Position numbers and translations under genes: made by a program
Part shown: piece after piece, positions 45,683-54,201 of the stretch
Position numbering within the stretch: position 1 is the stretch's first letter
How the letters are laid out: every line of letters begins with the position of its first letter
Notes under the pieces: model-generated
What the model was told of the DNA's origin: nothing
The model's database searches: none
What the model saw: the letters and a program-made list of their open reading frames with translations, nothing else
Origin: Sphingobium sp. Cam5-1
GTDB lineage: Bacteria; Pseudomonadota; Alphaproteobacteria; Sphingomonadales; Sphingomonadaceae
DNA length: 64,000 nucleotides
Assembly: GCF_015693305.1 (NCBI RefSeq)
Contig: NZ_CP065138.1
Coordinates: 744,001 to 808,000, forward strand
Reading direction: 5' to 3'

Positions 45683-46084
45683 TCAGTTGCGATGCATCTC
45701 GGCAGTGCCGATAAAATGCGCCCGCGTGGAGGCTCCCGCCCTGTCGAGCAACGCGGCGACCTTGTGCTTCAAAGGCTCGGAAGGACGGAAGGGGTCGTCA
45801 TAGGCCATGCCCCATTCACCGAACTCACGGGCATCGATTTCCTGCTTGCGCAGCATCACGAGCCCCCGGTGGCGGGCATCAAGCCCGATCCGGTTATAGA
45901 TCCGCTCGACATTGTCCTTTGGCCCTTCAAGCACCTGGAGAAAGCGCTTGCCGTTGTAGAGCAGCAATCCGGTCACGTCCTCGCCACTGTTCCTTTGCGA
46001 GGCAGCTTGTGCGATCGTCGCGCACTGGCTGGGTGAGACGGCGCCTGTTGCGCTGCTGATATACATGATCTGATACAAGGACAT
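45683..46084 (-). CDS. BLUF blue-light photoreceptor
   Basis: 133-residue FAD-binding BLUF protein with only a short tail after the domain, like the PixD/Slr1694 type. The photocycle residues fall at the same numbers as in PixD: Tyr8, Asn32, Gln50, Trp91 and Met93 (LYQIMYIS, GEDVTGLLLYNGKRFLQVLEG, FGEWGMAY). Such short BLUF proteins signal by contacting a separate partner, for example an EAL or response-regulator protein; no obvious partner is adjacent. GGGAAG precedes the ATG at 46084. Confidence 0.93.
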   Translation of the reverse strand: MSLYQIMYISSATGAVSPSQCATIAQAASQRNSGEDVTGLLLYNGKRFLQVLEGPKDNVERIYNRIGLDARHRGLVMLRKQEIDAREFGEWGMAYDDPFRPSEPLKHKVAALLDRAGASTRAHFIGTAEMHRN

Positions 46085-46165
46085 GTTGCTTCCCGGAAAA
46101 TATCGAGCCCCTTGCCCGGTTTCTAACCCTCAACGGTTTAAACATTATGTTTGATATGGATCATG

Positions 46166-46202
46166 AAGCGCCCCGGAGGGAGAGAGGTCCCCGGGGCGCT
46201 TT
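46166..46202. terminator. Hairpin terminator-like sequence after rcnB-like gene
   Basis: 11-base stem AAGCGCCCCGG/CCGGGGCGCTT with a loop of about 14 bases, placed just downstream of the minus-strand RcnB-like gene. The T-run is weak on the minus strand. Confidence 0.6.
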
Positions 46203-46222
46203 CTGGCCGCTCGGTCGAAGCC

Positions 46223-46600
46223 TTAGCGGATGGCGCTGCCTATAACCGCGCCGATGATGCCGCTGGTGATCGCGACCAGCACCGCATCATTGCCGGAACG
46301 GACCCAGTGATAACCGCGCGGCGGGGCGTTCAGGCGGTAGTCGCGATAATTGTTGATCACGCGATAATCGCGGGCATAGCGGCGGTCGAAGCGCTGGCCC
46401 TTGCCCCAGCGGCGATAGTCGTTCTTGCGCACGACCGTCTTGTGCTTGACCACCTTATGCTTGACTATGGTGCGGCCGTGCGGACCTTGATGGACGACGC
46501 GGGTCACTTCGCGATGCGGCGCGGCCTGCGCCTGCGCGGCGACCATGGGGCTTGCGACCATCGCCGTTGCGGCCAGGCTCATCAGCAGTTTCTTGATCAT
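46223..46600 (-). CDS. RcnB-like periplasmic protein
   Basis: 125 residues: signal peptide KKLLMSLAATAMVASPMVAAQAQA, a His/Lys/Arg-rich stretch (HKVVKHKTVVRKNDYRRWGKG), and the C-terminal RGYHWVRSGNDAVLVAITSGIIGAVI characteristic of the RcnB/DUF family (RGYRWVRVGNDYLLI-type). RcnB in E. coli is a periplasmic factor of nickel/cobalt homeostasis; the same role here is only suggested by the family and the His-rich patch. Stands alone. Confidence 0.78.
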   Translation of the reverse strand: MIKKLLMSLAATAMVASPMVAAQAQAAPHREVTRVVHQGPHGRTIVKHKVVKHKTVVRKNDYRRWGKGQRFDRRYARDYRVINNYRDYRLNAPPRGYHWVRSGNDAVLVAITSGIIGAVIGSAIR

Positions 46601-46722
46601 CTCACTTGCTCCTTTGCTCTTGATCTGTCGCGCCTTCTTCGGCGTTGAAGACAGATTTAGGCCGGACTTGTCGCAAGCTTGTGCCGGTGAGACGGTTCAA
46701 CTGTCTGAAATTGTAACAGCGC

Positions 46723-47934
46723 CTATTCGTGCCGCAGCGCGTCGATCGGATTGAGCGCCGCTGCCCGCCGCGCCGGGAAATAGCCGAACACGACGCCGAT
46801 CGCCGCTGAAAAGAGGAAGGCGATCATGTTCACCTTCACATCGAAGATGAAAGGCACCTGCATCAGCGGCGCAATGACAATCGACGCGATCAGCGCGAGG
46901 ATCAGGCCGATCAGCCCGCCCAGGCAGGAGAGAACGATGGCTTCCACCAGGAACTGCATCAGCACCTCCCGCGCGACAGCGCCGATGGCGAGGCGGATGC
47001 CAATTTCTCGCGTGCGCTCAGTCACCGAAACCAGCATGATGTTCATGATGCCGATCCCGCCCACCAGCAGGGAAATGGCCGCAACCGCCGCGACGATCTG
47101 CGTCAGGATGGTGGTCGTGCCGGTCAGCGTGTCGCTGATCTGCTTGGTATCGAAGACGTTGAAATTATCGTCCGCCCCCGGCTTCACCTTGCGCCGTTCG
47201 CGCATCAGTTCCTCCAGGCTCGCCTGCACCGTGGAGGTGTCATAAGCGTCGTCCACCGCGATCATGATCTGGCTGATGTCGCGGTCGCCGGTGAAGCGGC
47301 GCTGGACGAACTTGATCGGCATGACGACGACATCGTCCTGATCGCCAAAGCCCCCCTGGCCACGTGTCGCCAAAGCGCCGATGACCTGACAGGAAACCCC
47401 CTTGATGCGCAGGCGCTTGCCTGTGGGATCGCTTCCCTGAAACAGGTTGTTGCGTACCGTGTTGCCGATGATGCAGACGGCTTTGCCCGCTTCCTCCTCC
47501 TCGGGCATGAAGAGGCGGCCCGCGTCAGCCTTCCAGCTCTGCACCTCGAAATAGGCGGCGGTTGTGCCATAGACGGTGGTCGACCAATTGCTGCCTTCAT
47601 AGATAGCTGTGCCGCTGGACTGCACCAGTGGCGCGACGGCGCGGACGCCCGTCAGCTGGTTCTCGATCGCCGTTAGGTCGGCTGGCTTGAAGTCGGGTGG
47701 CCTCGGCCCGCCGCCGCCCCGGCCAAAGCCTTGGCCCGGCCGCAGTTGCAAGACGTTGGCGCCGAGCGAGCTGATCTGCTCCCGCACGGCCGCCGTCGCG
47801 CCATTGCCCAGCGTCACCATCGTGACCACCGCCGCCACGCCGATGATGATGCCCAGCGTCGTCAGAAAGCTGCGCAGCTTGTGCCGGTTGATCGCCCGGA
47901 ACGCCAGGGTGACAGTGGTGCCTAGCATTTCCAC
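46723..47934 (-). CDS. MacB-type ABC transporter permease
   Basis: 403 residues with an N-terminal transmembrane helix (LRSFLTTLGIIIGVAAVV), a large periplasmic MacB_PCD domain, and three C-terminal helices in the FtsX fold (NIMLVSVTERTREIGIRLAIGA is diagnostic). A Gly/Arg/Pro-rich loop (GQGFGRGGGGPRPPDFKP) sits in the periplasmic part. Unlike E. coli MacB, the ATPase is a separate protein. Last gene of the operon OMF-MFP-ATPase-permease; a palindromic element separates it from the ATPase gene. Confidence 0.93.
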   Translation of the reverse strand: MEMLGTTVTLAFRAINRHKLRSFLTTLGIIIGVAAVVTMVTLGNGATAAVREQISSLGANVLQLRPGQGFGRGGGGPRPPDFKPADLTAIENQLTGVRAVAPLVQSSGTAIYEGSNWSTTVYGTTAAYFEVQSWKADAGRLFMPEEEEAGKAVCIIGNTVRNNLFQGSDPTGKRLRIKGVSCQVIGALATRGQGGFGDQDDVVVMPIKFVQRRFTGDRDISQIMIAVDDAYDTSTVQASLEELMRERRKVKPGADDNFNVFDTKQISDTLTGTTTILTQIVAAVAAISLLVGGIGIMNIMLVSVTERTREIGIRLAIGAVAREVLMQFLVEAIVLSCLGGLIGLILALIASIVIAPLMQVPFIFDVKVNMIAFLFSAAIGVVFGYFPARRAAALNPIDALRHE

Positions 47935-47939
47935 GTCGC

Positions 47940-48108
47940 TCGCCCCTTCAGGGGAGAGGGTTGCGCAGACTTGGCAGCTTGCTGCCTAGTCGAAGCTGGG
48001 AGAGGGGGAAGTGCCCAGCCTCTCACCCTCATCCAACTGCGCCTAACTCGCTGCGCGAGCAAGGCTACGTATCCTTCTCCCTTTGAGGGAGAAGGTCTGG
48101 GCCGTAGC
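47940..48108. repeat. Palindromic repeat family C, inside the efflux operon
   Basis: About 165 bases with nested inverted repeats: CGCCCCTTCAGGGG-type start, GGCAGCTTGCTGCC, CTCGCTGCGCGAG and CCTTCTCCCTTTGAGGGAGA-type end. It fills the gap between the ATPase and permease genes, which are usually fused or adjacent in this family. No open frame. Resembles sphingomonad intergenic repeats. Confidence 0.65.
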
Positions 48109-48112
48109 ATCC

Positions 48113-48811
48113 TCACGCCTTCACCCCCGCATCGATCCGCTCCACCAGTCCATCCTTGAAATGCACGATCGTGCGGGCATAGGCGGCCATGTCGGGCTCA
48201 TGCGTGACCATCAGCACGGTAATGCCGCTGTTCCGGTTGAGGTCGGCCAGCAGTTCCATAATCTCTATCGATCGTTCTGAATCCAAATTGCCCGTAGGCT
48301 CGTCTGCCAGCAGCACGGCAGGCTGCGTCACGATTGCACGCGCGATGGCGACACGCTGTTGCTGGCCGCCAGACAGTTCAGCGGGCGTATGGTCCCACCA
48401 TTCCTTCAATCCCACCTTGTCGAGCGCCGCCATGCCCGCATCATAGCGCGCCTTCTTGTCCTCGCCCCGGTAGAGCAGCGGCAATTCGACATTCTCCAGC
48501 GCGCTCGTCCGGGACAAGAGGTTGAAGCCCTGGAACACGAAGCCAAGATAGCGGCGACGGAGCAGCGCCCGCTGGTCGCGGTCCAGTGTTTCGACGTGTC
48601 GGCCCTTGAACAGAAATTCCCCGCCGCTCGGCACATCGAGGCAACCGATAATGTTCATCGTCGTGGACTTGCCCGAACCCGAAGGCCCCATGACCGCGAC
48701 GAAATCCCCTTCCTCAATGTCGAGATCGATGCCCTTCAGCGCCTGAAAGGCGGTGGCGCCTGAACCATAGACCTTGGTCACGCCGCGCAGGGAAATGATC
48801 GGATCAGCCAC
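48113..48811 (-). CDS. MacB-type ABC transporter ATP-binding protein
   Basis: About 232 residues starting ADPIISLRGVTKVYGSG from the GTG at 48811, 4 bases after the MFP stop; an ATG at 48892 would add 27 Ala/Gly-rich residues overlapping the MFP gene by 77 bases. Motifs: Walker A MGPSGSGKSTTMNIIG, Q-loop FVFQGFNLL, signature LSGGQQQRVAIARAI, Walker B VLLADEPTGNLD and TVLMVTHEPD. Drives the MacB permease encoded downstream. Confidence 0.92.
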   Translation of the reverse strand: MADPIISLRGVTKVYGSGATAFQALKGIDLDIEEGDFVAVMGPSGSGKSTTMNIIGCLDVPSGGEFLFKGRHVETLDRDQRALLRRRYLGFVFQGFNLLSRTSALENVELPLLYRGEDKKARYDAGMAALDKVGLKEWWDHTPAELSGGQQQRVAIARAIVTQPAVLLADEPTGNLDSERSIEIMELLADLNRNSGITVLMVTHEPDMAAYARTIVHFKDGLVERIDAGVKA

Positions 48812-48815
48812 TGCG

Positions 48816-50249
48816 TCAGCTTCCGTTCTGCCGCCCGGTGCCGCGAGGCTCCCCGCCGCCTCCGGAGCGGTCACGCCGCTGGCCGCCACCATCCGAGCTA
48901 TCCTCCGCAGGCTGTTCCTGTCCCGCCGCGAGCTGGCCCGTGATGACTCGCATGCCGGGCTTCAATCCGCCACCAGTGATTGCCGTGCGCGCTCCGTCAC
49001 TGGCGCCGACGGTTACCTGCACGGCCTTGGGATTGCCGTCCTCTCCCACGACATAAACGGTCTGGCTGCTGCCGATGCCGAAGCTGACCTGCCGGTTGGC
49101 GCCGCCACGGCGGAAGCGGCGAGGGCCGGGCACGATCTGGCTGGTAATGCCGCCCCCCTGACCGGCGCCTGCGCTAGGCTTGAACCGCAACGCTGCGTTC
49201 GGAACGAGCAGGACGTTGCTCAATTGCTGCGTCACGATGTCGGCGGTCGCCGTCATGCCGGGGCGCAAAGTCTCGTCCTTGTTATCGACGGCAAGCACCG
49301 CCGTGTACGCCACTACCGTGCCAGCGGTGCTGGTGGCCGTGCTGCTGCCTGATGACGAGGATGAGGAACTGCTGGAGGCATTGGAGCCGACATTGACCCG
49401 CGTCACCCGCGCTGGAAAGCTCTTGCCCGGGAAAGCATCGACGGCAAAGGTCGCGGCTTGACCCTCCTTCACCTGGCCAACATCGGCTTCGTCCACCGCG
49501 ACTTCGACCTCCATCTTGGTCAGGTCCTCGGCAATGGTGAACAGCACGGGGGCATTGAAGGAAGCCGCGACCGTCTGGCCGGGCTCGATGTCGCGCGAAA
49601 GGACGACGCCAGTCACCGGCGACACGATCTGCGCGATCGAAAGATTGGTTTGCGCCGTCGCAAGCTGCGCGCGCGAGACACTGACCTGCGCCTGCTGCGC
49701 CCTCAAATTACCAAGCGCTGACTGATAATCCGCCCGCGCCGCATCAAGTTCCGTCTTCGCTGGCACACGCCCGTCCGAAAGGCGGAAGACGTTCAGCTGC
49801 CGGTCGAGTGTCGCTTTGGCGAGAGCGACCTGTGCCTGCGCTTGAGTAACGCTCGCCTGCGATGCGGCCACCTGCGCCCGGTTCTGCGTCACCGAGTCCA
49901 CCAGACGCCGCGTATCCAATTCAGCCAGCCGCTGGCCCTTGGTGACGCGATCATTCACATCGACATAGACGCGCGTGATCTTTCCTGATTGTTCGGAGCC
50001 CACATCCACCTGATTGATCGGCTTCAAATTGCCGGTGGCCGACACCGTCACCGTCAGGTCGCCGCGCCGCACCTCCCGCGTGGCGAAGTTCGGCTTGTCC
50101 TCGCCCGAAAAACAGCGGGCGAGCAGCAGGATCAGGATCAGCAGCGCCAGCCCGACCGCACCCCGCACCACCCACTTGCGCCAGGGCTTTTCGGGACGCG
50201 CGCCGAGAAATTCGTCCAGATCCTTGTCCGTGCTCACATCTTCACTCAT
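48816..50249 (-). CDS. MacA-type periplasmic adaptor (membrane fusion protein)
   Basis: 477 residues from the ATG at 50249: cytoplasmic N-terminus, one membrane helix (VVRGAVGLALLILILLLARC), a lipoyl/coiled-coil hairpin with heptad-like LRAQQAQVSVSRAQLATAQTN, a beta-barrel domain and a membrane-proximal domain. A run of nine serines followed by GSSTATST interrupts the beta-barrel region at about residue 305. The C-terminal tail is Gly/Arg-rich and disordered. It bridges the MacB ABC pump and the outer-membrane channel. Its start overlaps the OMF stop by 8 bases. Confidence 0.92.
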   Translation of the reverse strand: MSEDVSTDKDLDEFLGARPEKPWRKWVVRGAVGLALLILILLLARCFSGEDKPNFATREVRRGDLTVTVSATGNLKPINQVDVGSEQSGKITRVYVDVNDRVTKGQRLAELDTRRLVDSVTQNRAQVAASQASVTQAQAQVALAKATLDRQLNVFRLSDGRVPAKTELDAARADYQSALGNLRAQQAQVSVSRAQLATAQTNLSIAQIVSPVTGVVLSRDIEPGQTVAASFNAPVLFTIAEDLTKMEVEVAVDEADVGQVKEGQAATFAVDAFPGKSFPARVTRVNVGSNASSSSSSSSSGSSTATSTAGTVVAYTAVLAVDNKDETLRPGMTATADIVTQQLSNVLLVPNAALRFKPSAGAGQGGGITSQIVPGPRRFRRGGANRQVSFGIGSSQTVYVVGEDGNPKAVQVTVGASDGARTAITGGGLKPGMRVITGQLAAGQEQPAEDSSDGGGQRRDRSGGGGEPRGTGRQNGS

Positions 50250-51690
50250 CGGGGCGGTTGTCCATATTCTGCCAGCCGCCACCCAGCGCATTGTAAAGCT
50301 GGGCGATGGCAAGGACCTCGTCGGCTTGCGCAGCCGCAAGGCTGTTGCGCGCGTTCAACAGCGTCGTTTCGGTGTTGGAAAGCGTCTGAAAATCGATCAA
50401 TCCCGACTGATACTGGCTACGCGCGAGAAGGGCGGCATTGTTCGACGCGTCGAAGGCAGTGGCGAACTCTGCCTTGCGCTGGCGGGCGCTGTTAAGGGAC
50501 GCCATAGCATTCTCGACATCCTCAAGCGCGGTCAGCACGCTCTGCTTATAGGCAGCGAAGGCAGCATCCGTGGCCGCCCTTTGCGATCGCACCTGGGAAG
50601 CGAGCCGTCCGCCATCGAAGATGACCTGTGCGACATTGGCGAACACGCCGCCGGTAATGATGTCGAACAGGTTTTTGATGCTGGTCGCGTTGGTGCCGAT
50701 ATTCCCGCTGATCCCCAATGACGGGTAAAGCTGCGCCTGCGCCACGCCGATCCGCGCTGTCGCCGCCGCCAAATTCCTCTCTGCTGCGCGGACATCGGGC
50801 CGTTGGCGCAGCGTATCAGCGGGGATGCCGGTCGTAATCGTGGTCGTAGCAACCGGGATCGGTGCGGCGGCTTCCAGCGCGCGGGTCGCTTCGCCCGGCG
50901 CTTGCCCGGTCAGTACAGCAATGCGGTTCAGGCTGCCGCGCAGGCTGGCCTCCAGTTGCGGGATCGCCGCGTTCGTCTGGGCAAGCTGGGCGCGGGCCTG
51001 CTGCTCATCGAGCGATGATACCAACCCCGCCTGCAACCGCCAGTTGGCGATGTTGTAGTTATCCTGCTGAATGGCCTGCGTTTCGCGGGCGATGCGCAAC
51101 TGCTCCTGCGCCTGCCTTGCCTGAACATAGTTGGTGACCAGTTCGGCTATGATGGTCAGCCGCACATTGGCAAGGTCATAGCCGGACGCGGCCAGATCCG
51201 CGCGCGCAGCCTCGGCTGATCGGGCCAACTCCCCGAACAGGTCGATCTGCCAACTCGCATTCGCACCCAGCGAATAGCTGCTGCTCCACCTATCCGATCC
51301 GGTGGACACGACATTGCCGTCGATAACGCGCGTGCCGCCGCCACGATTGGAATAGTTACGCCCGCCAGAACCCGACGCATTGACCTGCGGCAGGAAGGCT
51401 GCCCCCGCCTGCACAAGGGACTCCCGCGCCTGCCGCAACCGCGCCTGCGCCTGCACGATGTCGAGGTTGCTGGCCACCGCTTGGTCGATCAACCCTGTGA
51501 GCACCGGGTCATCGAGCCGGGTCCACCAGTGCGCAAGCTCTGCTTCGCTCAGCGCACCGCCCGCTGGAGCTGCATGATATCTGCCCGGCACACCCAATGC
51601 AGCCGGTTGCGGCGCCCGGTAATCGGGTCCCGCCGCGCAAGCCGAGAGCGTCAAAGCCGTCCCGCTGATCCAGCCAATGCGATATCGCAC
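50242..51690 (-). CDS. Outer-membrane efflux lipoprotein (NodT/OprM family)
   Basis: 482 residues, TolC-fold channel. Lipoprotein signal YRIGWISGTALTLSACAAGPDY (lipobox L-S-A-C) followed by two outer-membrane-efflux-protein repeats; DQAVASNLDIVQAQARLRQARESL and the second-half ALLARSQYQSGLIDFQTLSNTE are diagnostic. First gene of the efflux operon, divergent from fabD with about 168 bases between. Confidence 0.93.
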   Translation of the reverse strand: MRYRIGWISGTALTLSACAAGPDYRAPQPAALGVPGRYHAAPAGGALSEAELAHWWTRLDDPVLTGLIDQAVASNLDIVQAQARLRQARESLVQAGAAFLPQVNASGSGGRNYSNRGGGTRVIDGNVVSTGSDRWSSSYSLGANASWQIDLFGELARSAEAARADLAASGYDLANVRLTIIAELVTNYVQARQAQEQLRIARETQAIQQDNYNIANWRLQAGLVSSLDEQQARAQLAQTNAAIPQLEASLRGSLNRIAVLTGQAPGEATRALEAAAPIPVATTTITTGIPADTLRQRPDVRAAERNLAAATARIGVAQAQLYPSLGISGNIGTNATSIKNLFDIITGGVFANVAQVIFDGGRLASQVRSQRAATDAAFAAYKQSVLTALEDVENAMASLNSARQRKAEFATAFDASNNAALLARSQYQSGLIDFQTLSNTETTLLNARNSLAAAQADEVLAIAQLYNALGGGWQNMDNRPDE

Positions 51691-51858
51691 CTTTTCCTTG
51701 CACTCCGTCGTCGTTAAAGGGACGCCACCTTGGGGGTTGAGGCGGTCCAGTCAGGGAAACTGCCGAAAGGGACCTTATGTCTCAACGGCATTTGTGTCTC
51801 AAAGTGTAACGATGTTGAAAAACGGCGCTTTTGCAGGCGTCCTTGCGTCAGAAGGTGA

Positions 51859-52797
51859 ATGATGAGGGCATTTCTTTTTCCGGGGCAGGGTAGCCAGTCG
51901 GTTGGCATGGGGAATGCTTTGGCCGAAGCAAGCCCAGCCGCAAAGGAACTGTTTCAAGAGGTCGATGACGCCCTGTCGCAACATTTGTTCCGCATCATGG
52001 TGGAAGGTCCTGAAAGCGACCTTACCCTCACCGAAAATGCGCAGCCCGCGATCATGGCTAATGCGTTGGCGACGTTGCGGGTGATGCAGCGCGAGGGCGG
52101 CTTCTCGCTGGCGGAAAAGGGCGATTTCGTCGCTGGGCACAGCCTTGGCGAATATAGCGCGCTTTGTGCTGTAGAAGCCTTCGACATCGGCACCACCTCG
52201 CGCCTCCTCAAGCTGCGCGGCCAGGCGATGCAAGCGGCGGTTCCAGTGGGGGAGGGCGCAATGGCGGCCCTGCTGGGCGCCGATATCAAAAAGGCGCAGG
52301 CGCTGGCTGACGCGGCGGCTGAGGGCGAAGTCTGCACCGTCGCCAACGACAATGATCCGACCCAAGTGGTCATTTCCGGCCATCGCGGCGCAATCGAGCG
52401 CGCGGTCGCCCTAGTGAAGGACCATGGCATCAAGCGCGGCGTGCTGCTGCCGGTTTCCGCACCGTTCCACTGCCCGTTGATGCAGCCCGCCGCCGAAGCG
52501 ATGGAAGATGCCCTTGCCAAGGCAGCCATCAACACCCCGCTGCTCCCCGTCTATGCCAACGTCCTCGCCGCCCCGATCGCAGACCCCGAAGAAATCAAGC
52601 GTCGCCTGGTCGAACAGGTGACCGGCCGCGTCCGCTGGCGCGAATCTGTCGCTGCCATGTGGGACGCGGGCGTAACCGAGTTCGTCGAACTGGGCGGCAA
52701 AGTGCTCGGCCCCATGGTCAAGCGCATCGCCCCCGAGGCCACCGTCCGCAGCGTCGTCACCATGGACGACATTGAGGCGGCGCTCGCTGGCTTTTGA
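51859..52797 (+). CDS. fabD: Malonyl-CoA:ACP transacylase
   Basis: 312 residues. Moves malonyl from CoA to ACP for fatty acid synthesis. FLFPGQGSQSVGMGNALAEA at the N-terminus, nucleophile Ser in GHSLGEYSAL, the conserved Arg region LKLRGQAMQ, and the catalytic His in VSAPFHCPLM are all present. First gene of the fab cluster; a GxxExxY gene with flanking inverted repeats starts 5 bases after its stop instead of fabG. Confidence 0.97.
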   Translation: MMRAFLFPGQGSQSVGMGNALAEASPAAKELFQEVDDALSQHLFRIMVEGPESDLTLTENAQPAIMANALATLRVMQREGGFSLAEKGDFVAGHSLGEYSALCAVEAFDIGTTSRLLKLRGQAMQAAVPVGEGAMAALLGADIKKAQALADAAAEGEVCTVANDNDPTQVVISGHRGAIERAVALVKDHGIKRGVLLPVSAPFHCPLMQPAAEAMEDALAKAAINTPLLPVYANVLAAPIADPEEIKRRLVEQVTGRVRWRESVAAMWDAGVTEFVELGGKVLGPMVKRIAPEATVRSVVTMDDIEAALAGF

Positions 52798-52802
52798 TCT
52801 TT

Positions 52803-52828
52803 TTCGCGCAGAGGCGCAGAGAACGCGG
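52803..52828. repeat. Left inverted repeat of the GxxExxY element
   Basis: TTCGCGCAGAGGCGCAGAG followed by AACGCGG. It matches the reverse complement of 53221-53246 at 24 of 26 positions, including the first 19 without a mismatch. The right end of the repeat runs into the GGAGG that serves the GxxExxY start. Confidence 0.85.
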
Positions 52829-52835
52829 AGGGGCG

Positions 52836-53264
52836 TTGAGACCGATCGATGACATCACGCGAGATGTGATCGGTATCGCGATGCACATACATCGCGAACT
52901 TGGTCCAGGGCTCCTCGAAAGCGTTTATGAGATGGTGCTGGCGGCAAAACTGCATCGTCTGGGCTACAGGGTCGATCGGCAACGGCAGATCAACATGGAA
53001 TTTGATGGGCTGCGTTTCGAAGCCGCATTTCGTATCGATATTTTGGTTGATGAAAGACTGATCGTCGAAATCAAATCGGTCGAGCAGATACACAAGGTTC
53101 ATGCGAAGCAACTGCTGACGTATCTCCGGCTCACTAGGCAACCTGTTGGGCTGATCCTCAATTTCGGCGCCGAGACAATGAGGGAAGGTATCCGTCGTCT
53201 CGTGAATAACCATAATGATTCTGCGTCCTCTGCGCCTCTGCGCGAACAAATTATAACGGAGTAA
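52836..53264 (+). CDS. GxxExxY protein
   Basis: 142 residues. The family motif is G-L-L-E-S-V-Y within HIHRELGPGLLESVYEMVL; then YRVDRQRQINMEFDGLRF, RIDILVDERLIVEIKSVE, a PD-(D/E)XK-nuclease-like pattern (D..ExK), and QLLTYLRLTRQPVGLILNFG. Nuclease ancestry is inference. The start is TTG at 52836, with GGAGG 4-5 bases upstream; an in-frame ATG at 52794 lies in fabD. The last residues (SSAPLREQIITE) are encoded by the right inverted repeat. The gene splits the usual fabD-fabG pair. Confidence 0.9.
   Translation: MRPIDDITRDVIGIAMHIHRELGPGLLESVYEMVLAAKLHRLGYRVDRQRQINMEFDGLRFEAAFRIDILVDERLIVEIKSVEQIHKVHAKQLLTYLRLTRQPVGLILNFGAETMREGIRRLVNNHNDSASSAPLREQIITE
53221..53246. repeat. Right inverted repeat of the GxxExxY element
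   Basis: Ends in CTCTGCGCCTCTGCGCGAA (53228-53246), the exact complement of the left 19 bases. It lies inside the 3' end of the coding sequence, so the repeat is translated. Element length from outer ends is 444 bases. No target-site duplication is visible beside the ends. Confidence 0.85.
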
Positions 53265-53268
53265 GAAT

Positions 53269-54009
53269 ATGTTCGATCTGACAGGCATGACCGCGCTGGT
53301 GACTGGCGCTTCGGGTGGCATCGGCTCAGCAATCGCCCGGTCGCTCGCGGCGCAGGGGGCGACGCTGGCGCTTTCGGGCAGCAATGAGGAAAAGCTCAAG
53401 GCTTTCGCTGCTGAGTTGGGCGGTAATCACAAGACGCTGGTCTGCAACCTGGCCGATCCCGCAGCAGTCGACGGCCTCGTGGCTCAGGCTGTCGAAGCGC
53501 TGGGGGGCAAGATCGACATTCTCGTCAACAATGCCGGGATCACCCGCGACAACCTCATACTGCGGATGAAGGATGAGGAATGGTCGGATGTCATCTCCGT
53601 TAATCTGGAAGCCGCTTTTCGCCTCGCACGCGCCGCCGCCAAGCCGATGATGAAGGCGCGCTTCGGCCGCATCATTTCGATCACCTCCGTGGTCGGCGTC
53701 ACCGGCAATCCCGGCCAGGCCAACTATGCCGCGTCAAAGGCGGGCATCATCGGCATGTCCAAATCGCTCGGCCAGGAACTGGCGAGCCGAGGTATCACCG
53801 TCAACTGCGTCGCGCCGGGCTTCATCCGCTCTGCTATGACCGACGCGCTCAATGATGCGCAGAAGGGCGCCATCCTTCAAAAGATCCCCGCAGGCGACCT
53901 CGGCACAGGCGAGGATATCGGCGCTGCCGTTGTCTATCTCGCCAGTCGCGAGGCAGGCTACGTCACTGGCCAGACCCTGCATGTTAATGGTGGCATGGCG
54001 ATGATTTGA
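53269..54009 (+). CDS. fabG: 3-oxoacyl-ACP reductase
   Basis: 246-residue short-chain dehydrogenase reducing 3-oxoacyl-ACP with NADPH. Cofactor site TGASGGIGSAIARSLA, NNAGITRDNL, catalytic Ser-Tyr-Lys in SITSVVGVTGNPGQANYAASKAG, and the C-terminal YVTGQTLHVNGGMAMI. GGAGTAAGA sits just before the ATG at 53269. Full length. Confidence 0.96.
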   Translation: MFDLTGMTALVTGASGGIGSAIARSLAAQGATLALSGSNEEKLKAFAAELGGNHKTLVCNLADPAAVDGLVAQAVEALGGKIDILVNNAGITRDNLILRMKDEEWSDVISVNLEAAFRLARAAAKPMMKARFGRIISITSVVGVTGNPGQANYAASKAGIIGMSKSLGQELASRGITVNCVAPGFIRSAMTDALNDAQKGAILQKIPAGDLGTGEDIGAAVVYLASREAGYVTGQTLHVNGGMAMI

Positions 54010-54201
54010 CGCTCGGTAATAGGCTGAAAGGGCTCGCTGTTCCGTCCCAATCGGGTGGCAATGTGCCATTCAGGCGCATGGAAGGGCGGGAATCATGCGT
54101 TTCGATCTTTTCTTGCCTCTTGCCTCCGTCGGGGCTTGCCTCTAGGGCATGCCTTAACAAATATTCACAACCTCAACGATACCCAGTAAAAAGGACCACT
54201 C

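Noticed and set aside
52794..52835. ATG start for the GxxExxY gene inside the fabD end
   Set aside because: Would translate the inverted repeat into an unrelated leader; the TTG at 52836 has a good Shine-Dalgarno and the family N-terminus.
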